Shown here: in pieces, positions 1 through 5,268 of the stretch
Position numbering within the stretch: the stretch's first letter is position 1
Layout of the letters: each line of letters opens with the position of its first letter
Origin: an uncultured Ruminococcus sp.
GTDB lineage: Bacteria > Bacillota > Clostridia > Oscillospirales > Ruminococcaceae
Assembly: GCA_947174965.1 (NCBI GenBank)
Contig: CAMWKY010000166.1
Location: 1 to 5,268, forward strand
Reading direction: 5' to 3'
DNA: 5,268 bases
The notes under the pieces: model-generated
Databases searched by the model: none
What the model was told of the DNA's origin: nothing
What the model saw: the letters and a program-made list of their open reading frames with translations, nothing else
Position numbers and translations under genes: made by a program

Positions 1-29
1 TAGTTATAGTGCATTTTTTTGAAGCTATC

Positions 30-34
30 GGGGG
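30..34 (+). promoter_or_regulatory. Ribosome binding site of the DivIVA-like gene
   Basis: A GGGGG run lies six bases before the ATG at 41. It is a poorer match to the anti-Shine-Dalgarno sequence than the AAGGAG sites before the next two genes, but the position is right and it supports this start. Translation may be weaker than for the downstream genes. Confidence 0.5.
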
Positions 35-40
35 TATTAT

Positions 41-1135
41 ATGGCTGAAACAAAATTTATAAAAACAACTGCTTTCTGCGGATATGATAAAGCAGATGTT
101 GATAAAAAACTCGAATTTCTCTATAATCTTGTTTATGACTTGAAAAATGAACTTCGTGAAACAAAACTTATGCTTAAAGATTATCAGAATGGCTCTGATG
201 CAGAAAAGAATTTTGAAAAGATTCTTACCTCTGAAAGAACACAACTTACGCAATTTCAGGTGAAAAGTGAAAGTCTTTCAGAAAAAAACAAGTCTCTCAA
301 AGAAGAATTGAGAATTAAAGAAACTGAAATTGCAGAACTTCATAAAAATATAGAAGAACTTCAGAAAAAGATTTCAGATGCAGAACTTACTATCAGTTCT
401 ATAGATAAAAGCAGTGCAGAGGCATATACAGTTATTTTTTCAGAAGCACAGAAATCACATGATAAAATTCTCGCTTCTGCACAGGAAAAAGCAGATACAA
501 TCATGGAAAATGCAAGAAAGTTTGCAGAAGAATTTGTCATTGATTCAAACAATAAGGCATCAAAGATTATTTATACATCAGAAAAACAGGCTGTTGATAT
601 TATTACAGATGCCAGAAATCAGGCTGAACAGATTAAAGCATCTGCAAATAATCTCAGATTTATCATGCACACGGAAGTAAGCGAAATAGCCACTAAATTT
701 TCTGAATTAAGGGGATTGATTTCTGATTTCAGCAGTAACAGTCTTATTTCACTTAATGAGGCAGAAGAAGTTCTTGACAGCACAGATAAAACATTGCAGA
801 ATGGCGGTATTCCAGTATTTACTGTACCTAAACGTTTTGAACCTGAATATCCTGACGAACCTGTATATCAAAGTTTGAAACCTGCTGTCCCTGAAAAGAA
901 AAACAATGACACACTTGATAGGCTTCAGGCAATGGCAGAGTCAATAAGCGGTGGAAAAAAGCCTGAAAAATCAAGCGGAATCAGTCTGGAAGATTTAACA
1001 GAACAGAAAAAATCAATTGAAAACGAGAAAAAAGCTTCTGATGCTCCTGCTGAATCATCAAAAAAATCAGAAACTAAAAAAGGTGGAATCAGTCTTGCTG
1101 ACCTTATGAAACAGGCGGGGTCACTTAACAATTAA
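41..1135 (+). CDS. DivIVA-like coiled-coil protein with disordered C-terminal tail
   Basis: This 364-residue protein has no signal peptide or membrane segment and is predicted cytosolic. The N-terminus (about residues 5-35) carries a GYDKADVD motif followed by an amphipathic helix, the pattern seen in DivIVA/GpsB-type proteins that bind membranes or scaffold division and polar complexes. Residues about 30-130 form a charged heptad coiled coil. Residues about 140-205 are an alanine-rich helix with roughly 11-residue spacing (ASAQEKAD, ENARKFAEE, DARNQAEQ), typical of DivIVA-like proteins of Bacillota and of ATP-synthase b stalks. From about residue 255 the chain is Pro/Lys/Ser/Glu-rich and probably disordered, with GISLEDL at 313-319 and GISLADL at 349-355. 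The ATG at 41 follows a GGGGG ribosome site by six bases. It is probably the first visible gene of the operon, 24 bases before the hydrogenase-like gene. A scaffold role is inference; the exact family is uncertain because coiled coils resemble each other. Confidence 0.8.
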   Translation: MAETKFIKTTAFCGYDKADVDKKLEFLYNLVYDLKNELRETKLMLKDYQNGSDAEKNFEKILTSERTQLTQFQVKSESLSEKNKSLKEELRIKETEIAELHKNIEELQKKISDAELTISSIDKSSAEAYTVIFSEAQKSHDKILASAQEKADTIMENARKFAEEFVIDSNNKASKIIYTSEKQAVDIITDARNQAEQIKASANNLRFIMHTEVSEIATKFSELRGLISDFSSNSLISLNEAEEVLDSTDKTLQNGGIPVFTVPKRFEPEYPDEPVYQSLKPAVPEKKNNDTLDRLQAMAESISGGKKPEKSSGISLEDLTEQKKSIENEKKASDAPAESSKKSETKKGGISLADLMKQAGSLNN

Positions 1136-1145
1136 AATTTACTAT

Positions 1146-1151
1146 AAGGAG
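1146..1151 (+). promoter_or_regulatory. Ribosome binding site of the hydrogenase-like gene
   Basis: AAGGAG ends eight bases before the ATG at 1160. It fixes the start so that the first ferredoxin cysteine is residue 12, as expected for an N-terminal 2[4Fe-4S] domain. Confidence 0.8.
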
Positions 1152-1159
1152 AATCCGAA

Positions 1160-2839
1160 ATGAACGAAGTTATTATTGTAAAGCCGGAAAAATGTGTGGG
1201 CTGTAATGCTTGTGTAAGAAACTGCCCTGCACCAGAGGCGAACATTACAAAAATACTTGAAGACGGAAGATTTGTTACAACAGTTAATCCGGAAAAATGT
1301 ATCACTTGTGGTGAATGTGTAAGAACCTGCAATCATGGCGCAAGAGATTATATTGATGATACAAGAGAATGTATGCAGAGACTTTCAAAAGAAAAACTGA
1401 TAATTCTTGCTGCACCTGCTATAAAATCAGTGTTCCCGACACAGTGGATGGGTGTGCTTGACTGGTTCAGAAACAAAGGCTGTATAATTTATGACGTTTC
1501 TTTTGGTGCTGATATTTGTACATGGGCTCATCTGAGAGCTATTGAAAATAAAAAAGTCGGAAACATAATAACACAACCTTGTGCAGCTATTGTTAAATAT
1601 ATTGAAATTTATCAGCCGAAACTTCTTAATAATCTTTCACCGATTCACAGTCCTATTGCCTGTGGTGTAACATACATAAAAAAATATCTCAGACATTCAA
1701 ATCCTATAGCTGTTCTTTCACCATGTATCGCAAAGAAAACAGAATTTGCAGAAACAGGTCTTGTTGATTTTAATGTAACATTCAACAAGCTTAAAGAGTA
1801 TTTTGATGCAAACGGCATCAAGATTCCTACAAATTCAGAGCATGATTTTGAATATCGCTTTGATGACCAGCAAGGTCAGGTTGGTGCTGTTTATCCTCGT
1901 CCGGGCGGATTGAGAGATAACCTCTGGCTACATAATCCCGATATAAATATAACAACTTCTGAAGGTGTACACAAAGTATATCCCGAACTTGATATGTATG
2001 CTACTATGCCTGAATTTAAGCACCCTGAAGTATTCGACGTTCTTTCATGTGAGTTTGGCTGTAATGTAGGTCCTGCCTCCGGCACAAAACAGACTGTATT
2101 TGACGTTATGGCAACGATGAGAGAAGTTGAAAAAGAAGCTAAAAAACGTCGTAAAACAGGTGTTTTCCGTCAGGGTGAGGACAGACTTTTCAGGAGATTT
2201 GATGAAGAACTAAGATTATCAGATTTCATGAGAGTTTACAAGAGACTTACTCCGTCTCCTATTCCGTCAGAAAAACAGCTCAATGCAGTGTTTGAACTCA
2301 TGGGCAAGCATACGAAAGAAGACAAAAACTTCAACTGTCATGCCTGCGGTTACAAGTCATGTAAAGATATGGCTACAGCTATTTGCAGAGGTCTTAATAC
2401 TCCTGATAACTGTATTGTCCATGCAAAATCAGTTCTTACAGCACGTCACAGTGAACTTACTGCACAGCATGAAAGACTTACAGAAATCACAACAAAATGC
2501 TTTGCACTTTCTGAAGAACTTAAAAATAACGTTCATGAAATCAAGAGTAATATTGATACTATCGGAGACTCTACAAACAAAACAAATGAAAAGGCACATC
2601 TTGTTAATGAACTTCTTTCAAATATTGTTACATTCTGCGAAAGCAATGAAACAATGGACGCATACATCGTAAAACACAAGATAGTTATTCTTGAAACAAC
2701 ATTGAAAGCGTTTACAGCACTTGATGAAAACATAAATACAACAAATGCAAGTTCAAATCTTATTATTAAATCTATTATCGAAATCAGAAATCTTGTTGAT
2801 GGAATAAATGCTACTCTTAATGAAACAGTAAATGTGTAA
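1160..2839 (+). CDS. [FeFe]-hydrogenase-like, probably sensory, H-cluster protein
   Basis: This 559-residue cytosolic protein is complete. Residues 8-60 are a 2[4Fe-4S] ferredoxin (C12, C15, C18, C22; C47, C50, C53, C57). Residues about 75-370 are the H-cluster domain of iron-only hydrogenases. All four ligands of its [4Fe-4S] subcluster are present: C141 in TQPCAAIVKYIE, C189 in SPCIAKKTE, and C297 and C301 in LSCEFGCNVG; K192, which contacts a diiron cyanide in known enzymes, is kept. The proton-shuttle cysteine of the TSCCP motif is P140. Residues 393-418 form a Cx2Cx4Cx16C Fe-S domain (C393, C396, C401, C418) of the PF04060 type. From about residue 425 to the end is a long helical region resembling the helices of chemoreceptor-like signal transducers, with no PAS domain. 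This order resembles the putatively sensory group C/D [FeFe] hydrogenases of Clostridia rather than catalytic group A enzymes. Redox or H2 sensing that passes a signal through the C-terminal helices is inference. It is 24 bases after the DivIVA-like gene and 37 before the LRR gene. Family call is firm; role is moderate. Confidence 0.9.
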   Translation: MNEVIIVKPEKCVGCNACVRNCPAPEANITKILEDGRFVTTVNPEKCITCGECVRTCNHGARDYIDDTRECMQRLSKEKLIILAAPAIKSVFPTQWMGVLDWFRNKGCIIYDVSFGADICTWAHLRAIENKKVGNIITQPCAAIVKYIEIYQPKLLNNLSPIHSPIACGVTYIKKYLRHSNPIAVLSPCIAKKTEFAETGLVDFNVTFNKLKEYFDANGIKIPTNSEHDFEYRFDDQQGQVGAVYPRPGGLRDNLWLHNPDINITTSEGVHKVYPELDMYATMPEFKHPEVFDVLSCEFGCNVGPASGTKQTVFDVMATMREVEKEAKKRRKTGVFRQGEDRLFRRFDEELRLSDFMRVYKRLTPSPIPSEKQLNAVFELMGKHTKEDKNFNCHACGYKSCKDMATAICRGLNTPDNCIVHAKSVLTARHSELTAQHERLTEITTKCFALSEELKNNVHEIKSNIDTIGDSTNKTNEKAHLVNELLSNIVTFCESNETMDAYIVKHKIVILETTLKAFTALDENINTTNASSNLIIKSIIEIRNLVDGINATLNETVNV

Positions 2840-2860
2840 AAAATCTGACAAATAATATAA

Positions 2861-2867
2861 AAGGAGG
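2861..2867 (+). promoter_or_regulatory. Ribosome binding site of the LRR gene
   Basis: AAGGAGG, a near-perfect Shine-Dalgarno sequence, ends nine bases before the ATG at 2877. It sets the start so that the zinc-ribbon cysteine C3 lies at the extreme N-terminus, and so rules out a missed signal peptide upstream. Confidence 0.85.
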
Positions 2868-2876
2868 AATTGAGTT

Positions 2877-3917
2877 ATGCAATGTGAAATTTGTAATGCA
2901 GAACTTAAACAGGACGATTTAGTCTGCAAAAAATGTGGCGCACCTATACTTCAGAATGTTGAGGGTTTTGAAAACTCAATGGCTATACAGAGACTTCTCC
3001 GCAAGCTTATAGTTGAGAATTTCAAAAGTTCCACTGTAAATACAAGAAGTCTTTTAGCTCTGTTGAGAGATTATCTCACCGATTACAAGCCGGAGTGCAA
3101 CCTGCTTATCTACACAATAAGTTCTGGTGTTCTAAGAAATATGCTTGCCGAAGAAAACAAGGATATTGCTGTAATGCGTGCAAGAAGCTGTCTTTTGAGT
3201 GAATGTTTTATATCAGAAAGAGCGGCAGAGTTTGTTCTTGTCTGCCTTACATATATGCTTAAATGGCCTTATAAGATAAATATTATAAAGGAAGATGAAG
3301 AAGAAACCGTTGTTCTGCGCAACAAGAAAGATGTTGAAGAATTACCTGTAAATGTTCCCGAAATGGTTCTTCGTCCGGGTGATGCCGTAAAATACCGACT
3401 GGCAAAGAATATAGAAATCAAAAAGAATTACACAAAAATTGAGGGATTCTGTTTTGATAAATACAAAATGGTACGTACAGTAAAACTTCCTCCGACTATT
3501 GTAACAATCGGTGAATATGCTTTTTCAGGCTGTAAACACCTCCGACTTATCGAACTGCCACCGTCTGTAAGGGTTATTCGTCAGGGAGCTTTCAGCCAGT
3601 GTACAGAGCTTGAAAAAATCACAATTCCTGAAGGTGTTATTGAAATTGAGGATAATACATTCCTCTGTTGTGAGTCGCTTGAAATTGTTGAAATTCCGTC
3701 AACTGTAAGCAGTATCGGCGTTCAGGCATTTTCAGGCTGTGACAAACTTAAAAAGCTTTATTTGCCGAACAGTGTAAAATTTATTGATGATACAGCTTTT
3801 CTATGCTGTCCTGATATTATCATAAGATGCTATGAAAATTCCTATGTTCATAGATATTGTGTTGATAACAATATAAAAGTTGAAACTGTTCTGATAGGCA
3901 AAAGCCTTAAAGATTAA
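2877..3917 (+). CDS. Cytosolic zinc-ribbon, BspA-type leucine-rich repeat protein
   Basis: This protein has 346 residues. Residues 3-20 are a zinc ribbon (C3, C6, C17, C20; CxxC-x10-CxxC). Residues about 35-140 are all-helical, including LLALLRDYLTDY and a later AAEFVLVCLTYMLKW stretch; I recall similar helical modules in accessory proteins of clostridial signalling operons but cannot name a family. Residues about 150-190 are a charged linker. From about residue 188 come LRR_5 (BspA/Treponema-type) repeats: one degenerate unit, then five units of 22-23 residues starting at 203, 226, 249, 272 and 295, and the usual C-terminal cap (YENSYVHRYC, 322-331). LRRs of this class bind protein surfaces, and most are secreted or surface-anchored. 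Here there is no signal peptide or anchor, and a metal-binding N-terminus argues for a cytosolic role. Lying between the hydrogenase-like and kinase-like genes, it could be an adaptor for them; this is inference. The substrate or partner is unknown. Confidence 0.88.
   Translation: MQCEICNAELKQDDLVCKKCGAPILQNVEGFENSMAIQRLLRKLIVENFKSSTVNTRSLLALLRDYLTDYKPECNLLIYTISSGVLRNMLAEENKDIAVMRARSCLLSECFISERAAEFVLVCLTYMLKWPYKINIIKEDEEETVVLRNKKDVEELPVNVPEMVLRPGDAVKYRLAKNIEIKKNYTKIEGFCFDKYKMVRTVKLPPTIVTIGEYAFSGCKHLRLIELPPSVRVIRQGAFSQCTELEKITIPEGVIEIEDNTFLCCESLEIVEIPSTVSSIGVQAFSGCDKLKKLYLPNSVKFIDDTAFLCCPDIIIRCYENSYVHRYCVDNNIKVETVLIGKSLKD
3483..3824 (+). repeat. Five tandem BspA-type leucine-rich repeats (protein-level)
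   Basis: Five consecutive 22-23-residue units lie in the LRR protein at residues 203-316. The shared pattern is an [IL]P at units' start, a hydrophobic residue near positions 6 and 9, AF or TF at 13-14, and a conserved C at 17 followed by L near 20. Units 1, 2 and 4 read AFSGC or AFSQC; units 3 and 5 read TFLCC or AFLCC. The repeats are diverged at DNA level, so recent tandem duplication is not indicated. Confidence 0.85.
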
Positions 3918-3920
3918 AGA

Positions 3921-3926
3921 GAGGGG
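3921..3926 (+). promoter_or_regulatory. Ribosome binding site of the kinase-like gene
   Basis: GAGGGG ends nine bases before the ATG at 3936, within the 18-base gap after the LRR gene. It decides the start: the only in-frame codons upstream lead straight to the TAA of the preceding gene at 3915, so no earlier start is possible. Confidence 0.7.
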
Positions 3927-3935
3927 ATAATTTTA

Positions 3936-5268
3936 ATGCACGAACTTAAAATAGGACAGGAAGTTGATTTGGAATTTGGCGGAAAAGCTAAAGTTGCCGG
4001 AATTATAGGCAAAGGCGGACAAAGTGCTGTTTACCTTGTTGAATATAATGGTATGCAGTGGGCTTTAAAATGGTATGATATAGATAAAATCGAAAATCCT
4101 GATGCTTTCAGAAATAATATTAAGCAGAATATTACTGACGGCGCACCAAGCAACAGATTCCTATGGCCTAAATATCTGACAAAGGTCTTATCCGACGGCA
4201 GTTTCGGCTACCTTATGGAGTTAAAGCCAGACAGCTTTGATTCTTTTGTTGATATTCTCAATACATATAAACTTGTAACAGACCAGTCAACCGGTCGTAC
4301 TGTCAAGAAAACAGTAAAATTCTCTACGCTTTATGCTATGGTTACAGCTGTTATAAATATCGTTAATGCGTTCCGTCAGCTTCACCGTTCAGGAAAAAGC
4401 TATCAGAATCTAAGCGACGGCGGTTTCTTTATAAATGTTGATACAGGAGCTATTCTGGTATGCGACTGTGATAACATTGCACCTGAAGGAAGTGACTTTG
4501 GTATCGGCGGTAAACCGGGATATTTAGCTCCCGAAGTTGTAAAAGGAGTTGCAAAGCCTGATGCTCAAACTGATAAATATTCCCTTGCGGTTGTACTTTT
4601 CAAGCTCCTTTTCAGAGGCGACCCATTAGAGGGCGAAAAAGTTGTAAAAGATGTATGTCTTACAAAGGAATCCGAATTGAAGCATTATGGTCAGGAAGCA
4701 CTTTTCATATATGACCCTAATGATGATTCAAACCGTCCTGTAAGGGGTATTCATGATAATGTCATGAAATTCTGGAAAGTTTATCCTGATTATGTAAAAG
4801 AAGCATTTATCAGCTCATTTACTGATGGACTTAATGACATCAATAAGCGTAAGGCTGAAAATGAATGGCAGGAACTCTTTATCCGTCTCCGTTCTGAAAT
4901 TATCATGTGCGGTTGCGGAAGAACGAATTTTACATCAATGTTTGAAATGCCTGATAAAAAGACATATAAATGTCCTAAATGCGGAATGAAATTTGTAACA
5001 ATCGGATTTTCAAATAATTCTGACCGTATTCCGCTTTATCTTGGCAAAAAGTTTTTTGAATGTGAAATTTATTCTGATTGTGAAGATTTTCTCAATCTTG
5101 CAGGCGAACTTGTTGAGAATAAAATCACTGGCAAACTTGGCATAAAGAACTGTTCCGAAAAATCATGGAAAGTAAAGATGCCTGACGGTATATACCATGA
5201 AGTAGCTCCCGGCAAAGGCTGTCCTATATGGAAAGAACTTGAAATTGATTTTGGTGAAGTTACTGCAA
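3936..5268 (+). CDS. Ser/Thr protein kinase-like protein, predicted pseudokinase, 3' truncated
   Basis: The frame is open from the ATG to the window end, giving 444 residues without a stop. Residues about 17-310 are a Hanks-type kinase fold: glycine-rich loop GKGGQSAVY (25-33), ALK lysine K45, DFG-equivalent D177 in VCDCDN, APE at 198-200 after GIGGKPGYL, and D213 in TDKYSLAV. The catalytic loop, YQDLNDGNFFI in relatives as I recall them, here reads YQNLSDGGFFI (156-166): the catalytic Asp is N158 and the Mg-binding Asn is G163. Loss of both predicts no or very weak phosphotransfer, although ATP may still bind. A zinc ribbon follows (C325, C327, C346, C349), then a beta-rich C-terminal region (about 355-444) with MPDG and APGKG turns. 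That region seems almost complete, so probably only a few residues lie beyond the window. Kinases of this build occur with PP2C and vWA proteins in Ter-type stress operons. There is no membrane segment. A role as ATP-binding switch or partner-binding scaffold is inference. Confidence 0.87.
   Translation, partial: MHELKIGQEVDLEFGGKAKVAGIIGKGGQSAVYLVEYNGMQWALKWYDIDKIENPDAFRNNIKQNITDGAPSNRFLWPKYLTKVLSDGSFGYLMELKPDSFDSFVDILNTYKLVTDQSTGRTVKKTVKFSTLYAMVTAVINIVNAFRQLHRSGKSYQNLSDGGFFINVDTGAILVCDCDNIAPEGSDFGIGGKPGYLAPEVVKGVAKPDAQTDKYSLAVVLFKLLFRGDPLEGEKVVKDVCLTKESELKHYGQEALFIYDPNDDSNRPVRGIHDNVMKFWKVYPDYVKEAFISSFTDGLNDINKRKAENEWQELFIRLRSEIIMCGCGRTNFTSMFEMPDKKTYKCPKCGMKFVTIGFSNNSDRIPLYLGKKFFECEIYSDCEDFLNLAGELVENKITGKLGIKNCSEKSWKVKMPDGIYHEVAPGKGCPIWKELEIDFGEVTA

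Larger units (their letters stand above)
41..5268 (+). other. Probable four-gene signalling operon
   Basis: All four genes point the same way, with gaps of 24, 37 and 18 bases, each holding a ribosome site and none holding an inverted repeat followed by a T run. This fits one transcript that continues past the window end. The promoter is not securely visible; only 40 bases precede the first gene. The mix of a redox or H2 sensor, a kinase-fold protein and two scaffold-type proteins indicates signalling rather than fermentation. The limits of the operon on both sides are unknown. Confidence 0.65.

Noticed and set aside
5..10. TATAGT as a -10 promoter element for the operon
   Set aside because: It matches five of six consensus bases, but the -35 region would lie outside the window and such hexamers are common in AT-rich DNA. 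The short T run after it (14-20) has no visible hairpin, so it is not called a terminator either.
414..680. An 88-codon open frame on the plus strand inside the DivIVA-like gene
   Set aside because: It overlaps a well-formed coiled-coil gene in another frame, and its His/Gln/Arg-rich translation looks like an out-of-frame reading of a helical gene. There is no convincing ribosome site.
925..1131. Minus-strand open frame opposite the tail of the DivIVA-like gene
   Set aside because: Its repeated SARLIPP/SSRLIPL phrases are the reverse reading of the GISLxDL repeats, not evidence of a gene.
41..1135. ATP-synthase b subunit or a chemoreceptor
   Set aside because: The alanine-rich helix resembles the b stalk, but there is no membrane helix, no ATP-synthase neighbour and no chemoreceptor hairpin; the GYDKADVD head fits DivIVA-like proteins better.
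1132..1336. Two minus-strand open frames opposite the ferredoxin domain
   Set aside because: They are antisense to conserved cysteine motifs and to the ribosome site of the next gene. Their similar internal phrases come from reading the two ferredoxin repeats backwards.
2283..2672. A 129-codon open frame on the plus strand inside the hydrogenase-like gene
   Set aside because: It lies over the conserved Fe-S domain in the wrong frame and has no recognisable motif; it is a shadow of the real frame.
1160..2839. A metabolic H2-producing hydrogenase
   Set aside because: The H-cluster ligands are there, but the proton-relay cysteine and glutamates are replaced and the neighbours are signalling-type proteins, not electron-transfer partners.
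3915..3938. The LRR and kinase-like genes being one gene split by a nonsense mutation
   Set aside because: They are in the same frame across the TAA, but a proper ribosome site and ATG follow, the LRR protein ends with its normal cap, and the kinase-like protein starts at a normal N-terminus.

Overview
The window is an AT-rich stretch with strong AAGGAGG-type ribosome binding sites and four co-directional genes, all on the plus strand and separated by only 24, 37 and 18 bases. The codon choice, the Shine-Dalgarno sequences and an oxygen-sensitive H-cluster protein point to an anaerobic low-GC Bacillota, most likely a gut or rumen Clostridia member of the Ruminococcus/Oscillospiraceae kind. 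The taxon is inferred from style, not from a marker gene.

Layout: (1) 41-1135, a DivIVA-like coiled-coil protein with a disordered tail that carries a twice-repeated GISLxDL motif. (2) 1160-2839, an [FeFe]-hydrogenase-like protein: two [4Fe-4S] ferredoxin clusters, an H-cluster domain, a further four-cysteine Fe-S domain and a helical signalling-like C-terminus. The cysteines that hold the H-cluster are all present, but the residues that shuttle protons in catalytic enzymes are replaced, which suggests a sensor. (3) 2877-3917, a cytosolic protein with an N-terminal zinc ribbon, a helical middle and about five 23-residue BspA-type leucine-rich repeats. (4) 3936 to the window end, a Hanks-type protein-kinase homologue with a zinc ribbon and a C-terminal beta-rich region, cut by the window edge probably close to its natural end. 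Its catalytic loop has lost both the catalytic Asp and the Mg-binding Asn, so it reads as a pseudokinase.

The spacing and the absence of any terminator between genes suggest one transcript. Taken together, the operon looks like a signalling assembly rather than a metabolic pathway: a redox or H2 sensor, a kinase-fold protein that probably acts by binding rather than catalysis, and two scaffold-like proteins (coiled coil and LRR). Sensory [FeFe] hydrogenases are known to sit near Ser/Thr kinases and PP2C phosphatases, and kinases of the gene 4 type are known from PP2C/vWA/Ter neighbourhoods. The partners (PP2C, vWA, TerD-like) may lie just outside this window. No RNA genes, mobile elements, CRISPR arrays or gene-free stretches over 300 bases are present; the longest gap between genes is 37 bases.
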